9,539 nucleotides of DNA from Thermopetrobacter sp. (GCA_011374735.1 DRPD01000204.1:1-9539); one strand, 5' to 3'; positions 1-7,072 are shown, counted from the stretch's first letter. Notes: a model not told the origin generated them from the sequence alone. Made by a program: numbers and translations.

Positions 1-646
1 CCGCCTTTTCGGCGTCATGGGTGATCTCGATGGCGCCCGGCTGAGCGGAGGCGAAGGCCATCACATCGGGGTGCGGCTTCAGGCCCGGCGGGGCGGCGAT
101 GACGAAATGCATGCCCAACAGCGCGGCGGCCTCGATCCATGAATGGGTGACGTTGTTGACATCACCCAGCCAGGCCACCTTCAGCCCCTGAAACGCCTTG
201 CCGTGTTCGCGCAAGGTCAGCAGATCGGCCATGATCTGACAGGGATGGGAATGGTCGGTCAGGCCGTTGATGACCGGCACGGCGGCATGCTTAGCCAGCT
301 CCTCGATGGTGGCATGGGCGAAGGTGCGGATCATGATCGCATCGACCATGCGCGAGAGCACGCGGGCGGTGTCGGCGACGGTTTCGCCGCGGCCCAGCTG
401 CATGTCGTTGGCGTTGAACACCAAAGGCGCGCCGCCCAGCTGGCGCATGGCGATGTCGAACGACACGCGGGTGCGGGTGGAGGGCTTTTCGAACACCATG
501 GCCAGGGCATGCCCGGCCAGCGGGGCGTCGGCGTCGGCCGCGGCCCGCGGGCGGCCGGCCCGGGCGCGCTTGCGCCTTGCGGCCTCGTCCAGCAAAGCCA
601 GCAGGGTGTCGCGGGACAGATCGCGGATGTCGAGAAAATGGGTCAT
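1..646 (-). CDS. argF: Ornithine carbamoyltransferase, N-terminal part (C-terminus beyond the left edge)
   Basis: Transfers the carbamoyl group of carbamoyl phosphate to ornithine, giving citrulline in cytoplasmic arginine synthesis. About 215 residues are visible of a usual 300-310. The carbamoyl-phosphate-binding motif STRTR is at residues 56-60, in the context [13 protein letters not shown] second phosphate-binding motif, HPCQ, is at 134-137 after GLTDHS. The second domain begins with [15 protein letters not shown] near 156-170. The ATG at 646 is preceded by GGAGG (plus-strand 654-658) at 7-nt spacing. The gene starts 16 nt after the argD stop and is very likely co-transcribed with it. The segment at residues 23-45 is unusually Arg/Ala-rich for the helix leading to STRTR. 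The motifs separate it from aspartate carbamoyltransferase; the missing ornithine-binding loop would confirm this. Confidence 0.95.
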   Translation of the reverse strand, partial: MTHFLDIRDLSRDTLLALLDEAARRKRARAGRPRAAADADAPLAGHALAMVFEKPSTRTRVSFDIAMRQLGGAPLVFNANDMQLGRGETVADTARVLSRMVDAIMIRTFAHATIEELAKHAAVPVINGLTDHSHPCQIMADLLTLREHGKAFQGLKVAWLGDVNNVTHSWIEAAALLGMHFVIAAPPGLKPHPDVMAFASAQPGAIEITHDAEKA

Positions 647-662
647 GGCAACGCCTCCGGGT

Positions 663-1841
<1,179 letters not shown>

Positions 1842-1883
1842 GGCGCGGCGCGATGTTCGCGGTGTTTTCAAGAAACGGCAACC

Positions 1884-1909
1884 AAAAACGCCGCCGGAAA
1901 CAGGCGGCG
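1884..1909 (-). terminator. Intrinsic-terminator-like hairpin in the argD leader (possible attenuator)
   Basis: Reading the minus strand, CGCCGCC pairs perfectly with GGCGGCG (7 bp, all G-C) across a 7-nt loop (TGTTTCC), followed at once by five T residues. It lies 43 nt upstream of the argD start codon. No minus-strand gene lies between it and the divergent gcrA start, so it has no upstream gene to terminate. It is either a leader attenuator for argD-argF or a barrier against stray transcription. The structure is seen; the function is inferred. Confidence 0.6.
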
Positions 1910-1923
1910 GCGGAACGCGCACA

Positions 1924-1951
1924 TGTATCATGAACCGCGCGTGGCGGTCAA
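1924..1951 (-). promoter_or_regulatory. Candidate sigma70-type promoter of argD-argF
   Basis: On the minus strand, TTGACC (plus 1946-1951) lies 16 nt before GATACA (plus 1924-1929). The -35 matches five of six consensus bases; the -10 is weak, three of six, which is common in alphaproteobacteria. Transcription would start near 1917, giving a leader of roughly 75 nt containing the hairpin at 1884-1909. Confidence 0.35.
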
Positions 1952-1982
1952 ATGAGGCCCATTGCGGCGGCTTGCCGGGGGT

Positions 1983-2030
1983 GAGTCAGAACGTCGCATG
2001 GACGTGATTCGGCCGATTCCATTAAGATTC
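1983..2030. promoter_or_regulatory. Cluster of four GANTC (CcrM) methylation sites between argD and gcrA
   Basis: GANTC occurs at 1983-1987 (GAGTC), 2006-2010, 2015-2019 and 2026-2030 (all GATTC). A fifth site lies in the gcrA leader at 2216-2220. GANTC is methylated by CcrM in alphaproteobacteria, and GcrA acts at methylated promoters. The first two sites, TGAGTCA and TGATTCG, fit the GcrA-preferred form YGAKTCR as I remember it. Elsewhere in the window GANTC is sparse. The clustering is seen; methylation-dependent control of gcrA is inferred. Confidence 0.6.
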
Positions 2031-2036
2031 CGTTAA
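2022..2036. promoter_or_regulatory. CtrA-binding box upstream of gcrA
   Basis: A perfect TTAA-N7-TTAA, the classical CtrA consensus, extended on the right to TTAACCAT, which is also a known CtrA half-site form. The 7-nt spacer contains a GATTC methylation site (2026-2030). TTAA is very rare here: I found only four, all in two such pairs. In Caulobacter CtrA represses gcrA, so this placement matches known circuitry. The box could also act on divergent argD. Confidence 0.65.
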
Positions 2037-2089
2037 CCATAACGACACGGGCCAAACGAAAAAGGCTTGGGATAACCGTGGATGCGGCG

Positions 2090-2118
2090 TTGTCGGGGTT
2101 TCCGACATCTTGTATGGT
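2090..2118 (+). promoter_or_regulatory. Candidate gcrA promoter
   Basis: TTGTCG (2090-2095) and TATGGT (2113-2118) are separated by 17 nt; each matches four of six sigma70 consensus bases. It would give a leader of about 160 nt, so a promoter nearer the gene is also possible. GACAT recurs at 2104-2108, 2126-2130 and 2135-2139, the last two as a near-perfect 9-bp tandem repeat at 2122-2139. Confidence 0.3.
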
Positions 2119-2229
2119 TCTCCATGACATCCACGACATGTAGTGGTTTCAAGTTCCGTTTTCCATGAGTGGGCTTGGTGCGTCTGCGGCTGGCCGCCGG
2201 CAGCGATGGGGAAGGGATTCCCGCTTCCA

Positions 2230-2241
2230 CGTGGCGCCACG
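2230..2241. repeat. 12-bp perfect palindrome in the gcrA leader
   Basis: CGTGGCGCCACG is fully self-complementary and lies 44 nt before the gcrA start. It could be a small operator. As RNA it has no room for a loop unless the central bases open. No function can be assigned. Confidence 0.3.
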
Positions 2242-2284
2242 GCGTGCCTTGAGGAGAAAATCAACACCTTTTCAAAGGGATGGA

Positions 2285-2803
2285 ATGACCATGGGCCAAC
2301 AGAAAATCGACTGGACGGAAGAGCTGGTGGCAAAACTGAAGGAATTGTGGATGTCGGGGCTGTCGGCCACCCAGGTGGCCAGGGAGCTGGGCATCGAAAG
2401 CCGCAACGCGGTGATCGGCAAGGTGCACCGGGAGGGGTGGAAGCGCGATACGGCCAGCAATCCGCAGGCGGGGCGTTCCTCCAGGCGCTCGCGCCCCAAT
2501 GCGGCGTCGGGGCGTTCCGGCGCGGCGCGGCGCGGGCGGCAGGCGCTGGCGCTGAAGCCGCAGGCCGCGGCGCGAACGCGGGCCGCGCCGGAAACCAAGG
2601 CGGTGGCGCGGCTGGCGGCGGAAGAAAAGGGGCGGATCACCGATCTGCAGGATCTGACCCGGAATACCTGCCGCTGGCCGGTGGGGCACCCCGGCGAGGA
2701 GGGCTTCGCGTTTTGCGGCGATCAGGTGCGCGACGGCGCCTCCTATTGTCCGCATCACTGCGCGATCGCCTATCAGAGCGAGCGCCGCGCCGCCGGCGGC
2801 TGA
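2285..2803 (+). CDS. gcrA: GcrA cell-cycle regulator
   Basis: Alphaproteobacterial transcription factor that binds sigma70-RNA polymerase and CcrM-methylated GANTC promoters to drive cell-cycle genes. The product is 172 residues, essentially the Caulobacter GcrA length. Residues 9-50 are the N-terminal DNA-binding domain: DWTEELVAKLKELW, then GLSATQVARELG, then the signature NAVIGKVHR at 41-49. Residues 55-110 are an Arg/Ala-rich linker. The C-terminal sigma-binding part has the pattern CRWPVG (129-134), FAFCG (141-145), YCPHH (154-158), AYQ (162-164). The ATGs at 2285 and 2291 are both plausible: AGGGA at 2276-2280 is 4 nt from the first and 10 from the second. The frame opens at 2165, but that extension is unlike GcrA. 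It is the only plus-strand gene, divergent from argD and convergent with coaBC. Confidence 0.95.
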   Translation: MTMGQQKIDWTEELVAKLKELWMSGLSATQVARELGIESRNAVIGKVHREGWKRDTASNPQAGRSSRRSRPNAASGRSGAARRGRQALALKPQAAARTRAAPETKAVARLAAEEKGRITDLQDLTRNTCRWPVGHPGEEGFAFCGDQVRDGASYCPHHCAIAYQSERRAAGG

Positions 2804-2827
2804 GTGTCGCCGAAACCCCGTGGACAA

Positions 2828-2864
2828 CGCCAATGGCGAGAAATCGCCATTGGCGCTTTTCTTT
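2828..2864 (+). terminator. Intrinsic terminator of gcrA
   Basis: A perfect 12-bp stem (2828-2839 with 2844-2855) is closed by a GAAA tetraloop and followed by C-TTTT-C-TTT. It starts 25 nt after the gcrA stop. Read on the minus strand the same stem lies downstream of coaBC with an A-rich run before it but only a weak T stretch after it, so it may also serve coaBC less efficiently. Confidence 0.92.
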
Positions 2865-2893
2865 GGCGAAATCTTCTTGCCCAGGGCGTTATG

Positions 2894-2907
2894 CCGGTCA
2901 GCCTTTG
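2894..2907 (-). repeat. 14-bp 3'-UTR element, copy 1 (after coaBC)
   Basis: On the minus strand CAAAGGCTGACCGG begins 11 nt after the coaBC stop and is followed 3 nt later by AACGCCC (plus 2884-2890). The same 14-mer followed by the same 7-mer occurs after argG (8442-8455). Both copies sit between a stop codon and a strong hairpin. The repeat is seen; its role is unknown. Confidence 0.55.
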
Positions 2908-2918
2908 CGCAAACTGCA

Positions 2919-4139
2919 TCAGCCCTCGAGCATGGCGGCGATGCGGCGCATCAGGCGGCGCGCCACCTGCCGCTTGGGCAGGCGCGGCCAGCGTTCGGTG
3001 CCATCGGGGCCGATCAGCGTGACCTCGTTGGCGTCGCCGCCGAAGGTGCCGCGGTGCGGGCTCACGTCGTTGGCGACGATGAGGTCGCAGCCCTTTTCCT
3101 CGAGCTTGCGGCGCGCCTCGGTGAGCAGATCGTCCGTTTCCGCCGCGAAGCCGACCACCACCCGGGGACGGTTCCGGTCGGCGGCGATGGTGGCGAGGAT
3201 GTCGGGGTTGGGCGCGAGTTCAAGTTGTGGCGGCCCGGCCGCCTTCTTCAGCTTGCCGCGGCGCGGGGCCTTCACCCGCCAGTCGGCGACGGCGGCGGCG
3301 AATACGCCCACGTCGGCGGGCAGGCTGTCACGCGCCGCGCGCAACATTTCATCGGCCGTTTGCACCGGGATGACCCGCACGCCGGCCGGTGGCGGCAGGC
3401 TCACGGGGCCGGAGATCAGTGTCACCTCAGCGCCCAGATCGCGGGCCGCCGCGGCCAGCGCGTAGCCCTGCTTGCCGGAGGAATGGTTGGAGATGTAGCG
3501 CGCCGCGTCGATCGGCTCGCGGGTCGGCCCGGCGGTGATCAGCACCGTGCGTCCGCGCAGCGGCTGGTCATTCGCCGCCTGTTCGCCGGCGTTGAGCATC
3601 TCCACGATCCGCGCCGCGATGTCCTGCGGTTCGGCCATGCGGCCGGGGCCTTGTTCGCCGCAGGCCATGTCGCCGACTTCCGGGCCGATGAAGGCGATGC
3701 CGTCGGCGGCCAAGCGGGCGGCGTTGCGGCGGGTGGCCGGGTGCTCCCACATGCGCACGTTCATGGCCGGGGCCATCAGCACCGGCTGGTCGGTGGCCAG
3801 CAGCACGGTGGCGGCCAGATCGCCGGCCAGCCCGGCGGCGGCGCGGGCCATCAGGTCGGCGGTGGCCGGGGCGACGACGATCAGATCGGCGGCGCGGGCC
3901 AGCGCGATGTGGCCCATCTCCACCTCGTCGGTGAGCGAGAACAGGTCGTCGTGCACTTTCTCGCCGGCCAGCGCGGCCAGCGCCATCGGCGTCACGAACT
4001 GCGCGCCGGCCTTCGTCAGCAGCGGGGTGACGGCGATGTGGCGCGCCTTCAGCAGGCGGATCAGCTCCAGCGCCTTGTAGGCGGCGATGCCGCCGCCGAC
4101 GATCAGCAGGACGCGCTTATGTCGTTCGGACGCATGCAT
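2919..4139 (-). CDS. coaBC: Bifunctional phosphopantothenoylcysteine decarboxylase / phosphopantothenate-cysteine ligase
   Basis: Catalyses two consecutive steps of coenzyme A synthesis in the cytoplasm: joining cysteine to 4'-phosphopantothenate, then FMN-dependent decarboxylation to 4'-phosphopantetheine. The product is 406 residues, as expected. The CoaC flavoprotein domain (about 8-185) carries catalytic His77 in MGHIALAR, PAMN at 124-127 and active-site Cys160 in GDMACGEQGPGRMAEP. The CoaB domain (about 195-405) has ITAGPTREPID at 201-211, a lysine-rich stretch KAPRRGKLKK at 290-299 and VGFAAET at 329-335. The ATG at 4139 gives the normal N-terminus (KRVLLIVGGGIAAYK), although no Shine-Dalgarno is visible. 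The upstream TPK-like gene ends 37 nt before, so the two are probably co-transcribed. It converges with gcrA. Confidence 0.96.
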   Translation of the reverse strand: MHASERHKRVLLIVGGGIAAYKALELIRLLKARHIAVTPLLTKAGAQFVTPMALAALAGEKVHDDLFSLTDEVEMGHIALARAADLIVVAPATADLMARAAAGLAGDLAATVLLATDQPVLMAPAMNVRMWEHPATRRNAARLAADGIAFIGPEVGDMACGEQGPGRMAEPQDIAARIVEMLNAGEQAANDQPLRGRTVLITAGPTREPIDAARYISNHSSGKQGYALAAAARDLGAEVTLISGPVSLPPPAGVRVIPVQTADEMLRAARDSLPADVGVFAAAVADWRVKAPRRGKLKKAAGPPQLELAPNPDILATIAADRNRPRVVVGFAAETDDLLTEARRKLEEKGCDLIVANDVSPHRGTFGGDANEVTLIGPDGTERWPRLPKRQVARRLMRRIAAMLEG

Positions 4140-4176
4140 GGGCGGCGATCATAGCGAAGAGCGCGGGCGGCTTCCA

Positions 4177-4830
4177 TCATCGGCCGGCGACAGCGTTACC
4201 AGCCGGGCGGGCCAGCAGCACGGCAGGGCCGGCGCCGATGGTGATCTCGACCGGCCCGGCGGCGATGTTCGACAGCGGGCGGGTGGAGGCGAAGGGGATG
4301 TCCTCGCCGCTCAGCTCCCAGCGGGCGTTGCGCACATGGACGTTGCGCAGCGGCCCGAAGCCGAGCAGCGAGAAGGGGGTGCCGGCTGGCAAGTCGATGC
4401 GCTGGCGGCGGCCGGGGATGAGGCCGTGAGCCTCCTCCCGTCCGCTGCTGGCCACGGCGCTCACCCCGCGTTCTGCCAGGTCGGCCAGTTGCAGCAGGTG
4501 GGCCAGGGCGTGGTCGGTGCGCCCGTGCAGGGCGCCGGCCAGCATGACCCGGCCGGCGCCGTTGGCCAGCGCGTGGGCCACGGCCAGCGCGCCGTCGGTG
4601 GCGTCCTTGTCGGCCGGGTGCGGCTGGCGCGGCACGTGGGCGAATTGTTCCTTCAGCGCCTCGGTGGCGGAATCGAAATCGCCGATCCACAGCTCCGGTT
4701 GCAGGCCCAGCGCGGTGGCATGGCGGATGCCGGCGTCGGCGGCGATCACCCGGCTGCCGGCCACCTGGGCGCGCAGGCGCGGGGTCGGCCGCAAGTCACC
4801 GGCCAGCAGGATCGTCCAGGTGGAATCCAT
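4177..4830 (-). CDS. Thiamine pyrophosphokinase-like protein (thiamine diphosphokinase)
   Basis: Probably transfers pyrophosphate from ATP to thiamine, making thiamine diphosphate in the cytoplasm. The product is about 217 residues, the family size. Family signatures appear in order: ADAGIRHATALGLQPELWIGDFDS with the metal/ATP-binding GDFDS at 50-54, KDATD at 75-79, and GRTDH at 103-107 (GGRxDH in most members; here the first Gly is His). A C-terminal beta-rich thiamine-binding part has LSN at 186-188 and GPVEITIGAGPAVLL. ATGs at 4830, 4839 and 4860 are in frame. I chose 4830 because the AAGGGGG stretch is about 10 nt upstream of it but only 1 nt from 4839. A weak TTGACC (plus 4871-4876) could be a -35 element. 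coaBC follows 37 nt downstream. Confidence 0.82.
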   Translation of the reverse strand: MDSTWTILLAGDLRPTPRLRAQVAGSRVIAADAGIRHATALGLQPELWIGDFDSATEALKEQFAHVPRQPHPADKDATDGALAVAHALANGAGRVMLAGALHGRTDHALAHLLQLADLAERGVSAVASSGREEAHGLIPGRRQRIDLPAGTPFSLLGFGPLRNVHVRNARWELSGEDIPFASTRPLSNIAAGPVEITIGAGPAVLLARPAGNAVAGR

Positions 4831-4893
4831 CGCATTCATGCCCCCTTCATGTGGGCGCATGCGGGCGCCGGGTCAACCAGGCAGGCCGGACGC

Positions 4894-4903
4894 GGGGGGG
4901 GGG
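4894..4903. repeat. Homopolymer tract of ten G (C10 on the minus strand)
   Basis: Ten consecutive G residues lie just downstream of the hydrolase stop codon (4909-4911) and about 65 nt upstream of the TPK-like start. Such tracts slip during replication and are also frequent sequencing errors. It is outside any coding region, so length changes could alter only mRNA ends or promoter spacing. Confidence 0.9.
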
Positions 4904-4908
4904 CGGGC

Positions 4909-6333
4909 TCAGCGGCGCGGCAGGGCGGCCTTCCTCAGCGGTTGCGGCCCTGCCAGCAGCAGATCGCCCTTGGCGGCGCGATTGACGCGCGGCGCGGCGG
5001 CGGGGGCGGCGGTCTTGCCGGCCTTGTCGGCCTTCTCCAGCGCCGCGGCCATCTGTGGATGGGTGGGGTCGGTGATCAGCGGTTCGCCGGGCGCGGCCAT
5101 GGGGGCCGGGGCGCCGTTGCGGCGCATGACCTGCTCCGGCGTGGCGCCGAGACGGGCCAGCCAGGCGTCGCCCTTGCCCTTGCGGTTGACGGCCAGACGG
5201 CCGTTGACGGCGGTGGTGATCAACGGCACGCCGCGCGCCTTGCCGGTGCGGATGGCGGTGGCCAGATCGGTCTTGCCGGTGCGGTTGACCTTCGGCCAGG
5301 CGCGGGCCGGCGCCTTCTTGTTCAGATTGGCGATGATCAGGCCCAGATCCTTGCCCGGCGCCTTGCGGGAGCGGGCGAAATTGGTGACCGCCGGACTGGC
5401 CGCGGCGGGAATGATCTCCATGGCGGAGGCGGCCTGCACCAGCACTTCATAGGGTCTGGAGCGCGGCACGGGCACGGCGCCGCGGGGCGTCGTGAGGTCG
5501 GGCCGCGGGCGCGGGGTCAGGCCGGCGTAGGCGGCGCGCGCCTTGCCTTTCGGCACGTTGGCCAGAATGACCGGCCTGGAGTTGGTGGCGCGGGCGGCGG
5601 CGGGCGCCGGCTTGCGGCCGTTCTTCCAGTTGCCGTTGCGCGCCGCGCCACGGGTGTTGAAGGCGATCAGGGTGCCGCCACGGTAGCCGCGCCAACCGCG
5701 GCCGATCAACGGCGTGTATTTGCGCTTGATCCACGCCAGCTTGCGCTGCGACATGCGCGGCCAGTGGCGCACCGAGCCGGTGTCCACATGGATGAACCCC
5801 TTGCGGCCGTAATAGCCGACGCCGCCGATGCCATAGGCGAGGGCCAGATTGCGCACCCGCACGCTGGAGACGTCGGGGAACTTGAAGTCGATGGCCTGGC
5901 CGGTGATGTGGCGCGAGCGCCGCGCCACGTTGCGGCCGATGCGGCGCAGCATGGCGTTGGTGCGGGCCGAGCGATGGCCGGAGACGATGTGAATGACGGC
6001 GCGCGAGCGCAGGTCGCGGTGCAGCTTCCAGATCAGGTCGATGGTGCGCGGGTCGATGCGCACCACGCGGTTGCGCCGCCAGTCGCGCAGAAACCGGTTG
6101 AGCTTGCGCAGGCCCGCATAGCGGAAGCGGCCGTTGCACCAGTAGGTGGCGGTGACGCGCTCATGGGTGTGCACGTGATACATGGAGATGGTGCGGCAGG
6201 CGGCGGCGGCCTGGCCGGTGGGGGCGAACAGCCCGGCGGCCAGCGCCAGGGCGGACAACAGGGGCAGGCGCGCCGCGGCGGACATCTGGTAACGTGATCT
6301 GGAAAGGCCGGACGTGTGATCAGCTTTTCGCAC
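4909..6333 (-). CDS. Exported DUF882 / M15-family murein hydrolase with long C-terminal tail
   Basis: Likely periplasmic zinc peptidase acting on peptidoglycan cross-bridges; the family includes E. coli MepK (YcbK). A signal peptide (hydrophobic LPLLSALALAAGLFAPTGQA, about residues 23-42) precedes the DUF882 domain at about 45-210. The domain shows SGHRS (118-122) and HITGQAID with putative zinc ligands His142 and Asp149, then GFIHVDTG with ligand His182. The remaining 265 or so residues are Ala/Pro/Lys/Arg-rich, match no domain I know, and hold three copies of a VNRxxK(G/T)D motif. Typical family members are under about 200 residues of domain, so the tail is unusual. I chose GTG at 6333 because GAGGGG lies 8 nt upstream; the ATG at 6285 gives a cleaner signal peptide but has no Shine-Dalgarno. 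It stands alone, after a gene-free region with a CtrA box. Confidence 0.87.
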   Translation of the reverse strand: MRKADHTSGLSRSRYQMSAAARLPLLSALALAAGLFAPTGQAAAACRTISMYHVHTHERVTATYWCNGRFRYAGLRKLNRFLRDWRRNRVVRIDPRTIDLIWKLHRDLRSRAVIHIVSGHRSARTNAMLRRIGRNVARRSRHITGQAIDFKFPDVSSVRVRNLALAYGIGGVGYYGRKGFIHVDTGSVRHWPRMSQRKLAWIKRKYTPLIGRGWRGYRGGTLIAFNTRGAARNGNWKNGRKPAPAAARATNSRPVILANVPKGKARAAYAGLTPRPRPDLTTPRGAVPVPRSRPYEVLVQAASAMEIIPAAASPAVTNFARSRKAPGKDLGLIIANLNKKAPARAWPKVNRTGKTDLATAIRTGKARGVPLITTAVNGRLAVNRKGKGDAWLARLGATPEQVMRRNGAPAPMAAPGEPLITDPTHPQMAAALEKADKAGKTAAPAAAPRVNRAAKGDLLLAGPQPLRKAALPRR

Positions 6334-6508
6334 CGGGCGTCCCCTCTTCAAGGCCGTCTGAACTCAACCAACTCCCACGGACGGGTTTTCGGCCCGCCGC
6401 ATGGCCTGCCGCACCTGCGAAGGCGGCCGCACAGAAGCGCAAGGATCGTGAAGGGAAACGGACGTCGCCACGCCTGAATTCCCGCCCCCCTTCTTACGCA
6501 CCGTTCCG

Positions 6509-6523
6509 TTGACGCACTGTCAA
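6509..6523 (-). promoter_or_regulatory. Dyad containing a perfect -35 hexamer upstream of the hydrolase gene
   Basis: TTGAC-N5-GTCAA forms an exact inverted repeat. On the minus strand its left end reads TTGACA, the consensus sigma70 -35 element. No good -10 follows at 17 nt; GTAAGA at about 20 nt is the nearest. It may be a promoter core, an operator, or both; it is 61 nt downstream of the CtrA box in the direction of the gene. Confidence 0.3.
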
Positions 6524-6531
6524 TTCCACAG

Positions 6532-6570
6532 GAATGCGGCGAGCTTTGGGCAGCTTGTTTGTCCGCATTC
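6532..6570. repeat. Inverted repeat between the CtrA box and the hydrolase gene
   Basis: GAATGCGG (6532-6539) is exactly complementary to CCGCATTC (6563-6570), and a nested AGCT/AGCT pair (6542-6545, 6552-6555) could extend the stem. Neither side has a T-run, so it is not an intrinsic terminator. It could be a leader structure or an operator. Confidence 0.4.
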
Positions 6571-6583
6571 TGTATCAACGGGA

Positions 6584-6598
6584 TTAATTTAGCCTTAA
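6584..6598. promoter_or_regulatory. CtrA-type box upstream of the DUF882 hydrolase gene
   Basis: A second perfect TTAA-N7-TTAA, about 250 nt upstream of the hydrolase GTG start and 68 nt beyond the end of the DUF971 gene. Unlike the gcrA box it lacks the CCAT extension and has no GANTC in the spacer. It lies in one of the few AT-rich stretches, so chance is a somewhat better explanation here than at gcrA. The pattern is seen; CtrA control is inferred. Confidence 0.5.
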
Positions 6599-6666
6599 TC
6601 GTCACGGCCCGGGCAAGGCCGCGCCGGGTGCGGTGATGTGTCGCATCCCGTGGTGGCGGCGATGGC

Positions 6667-7041
6667 TCAGGCGTCGCGGCTCAGACCTTCGCGGGCCAGC
6701 CGGTCGAGATAGTCCCGCCACAGGGCGTCCATGTTGCGCCCCGTCTCGAGCAGGAAATCCCAGGAATACAGCCCGGTGTCGTGGCCGTCGTCGAAAATCA
6801 GCCGCACCGCGTAGTTGCCGGCCGGCTCGATGGCGGTGATCTTCACGTTCTTCTTGCCCGGCACCGTCTTGCGCTCCGAAGGATGATGGCCCTGCACCTC
6901 GGCCGATGGGGAGGTGACGCGCAGGAACTCGGCGCCGTAGGTGAACGTTTCGCCGTTTTCGAAGGTGACGACGAGGGTGCGGCCGTCGTCGGTGAGGCGG
7001 ATTTCCTCCGGCCACAGGTCGAGTTTCTCTGCTTCGCTCAT
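6667..7041 (-). CDS. DUF971 family protein (gamma-butyrobetaine hydroxylase-like N-terminal domain)
   Basis: A small soluble protein of 124 residues consisting only of the DUF971 domain. In eukaryotes this domain forms the N-terminal part of gamma-butyrobetaine hydroxylase; the bacterial stand-alone form has no settled function. Typical features are PEEIRL near 11-16, the FENGETF strand, LRVTSPSAEVQGHHP at 40-54, the core IEPAGNYAVRLIFDDGHDTGLYSWDFL at 71-97, and the C-terminal LWRDYLDRL. The ATG at 7041 gives the usual N-terminus and has GAGGA about 9 nt upstream; a longer in-frame start at 7101 would overlap the preceding gene. It is the last gene of a minus-strand cluster, 31 nt after the Trm112-family gene. 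Confidence 0.88.
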   Translation of the reverse strand: MSEAEKLDLWPEEIRLTDDGRTLVVTFENGETFTYGAEFLRVTSPSAEVQGHHPSERKTVPGKKNVKITAIEPAGNYAVRLIFDDGHDTGLYSWDFLLETGRNMDALWRDYLDRLAREGLSRDA

Positions 7042-7072
7042 GACTTGTTTTCCTCGTGTTGGCCGGCGGCGC

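Larger units (their letters stand above)
6334..6666. other. 333-nt gene-free region upstream of the DUF882 hydrolase gene
   Basis: Lies between the DUF971 stop and the hydrolase start. It is clearly more AT-rich than its surroundings at 6500-6600 and carries the CtrA box, hairpin and dyad listed separately. The one open minus frame (GTG at 6605, 85 codons) has no Shine-Dalgarno and an unremarkable product, so I do not call it. No U-tract terminator is visible after the DUF971 gene. Confidence 0.7.

Noticed and set aside
1842..1931. N-terminal extension of ArgD from the ATG at 1931
   Set aside because: The 30 extra residues are Pro/Arg-rich, not part of the family fold, and encoded across a hairpin-terminator; the start at 1841 matches normal ArgD length.
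2067..2075. Possible DnaA box near gcrA (TTATCCCAA on the minus strand)
   Set aside because: Two mismatches to TTATCCACA. DnaA activates gcrA in Caulobacter, so it is tempting, but the match alone does not support a call.
1948..2139. Minus-strand frame of 63 codons between argD and gcrA
   Set aside because: No Shine-Dalgarno, no recognisable product, and it spans the CtrA box and GANTC cluster, which explain the sequence better. The repeated start MSWMSW comes from the 9-bp tandem repeat at 2122-2139.
4087..6297. Plus-strand open frame of 736 codons opposite coaBC, the TPK-like gene and the hydrolase gene
   Set aside because: Its Gly/Ala/His/Gln/Arg-rich product with no recognisable domain is typical of antisense frames in GC-rich DNA, and the minus-strand genes show clear family motifs throughout.
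6348..6605. Minus-strand frame of 85 codons upstream of the hydrolase gene
   Set aside because: GTG start without Shine-Dalgarno, product without family features, overlaps the hydrolase start; treated as leader and control DNA.
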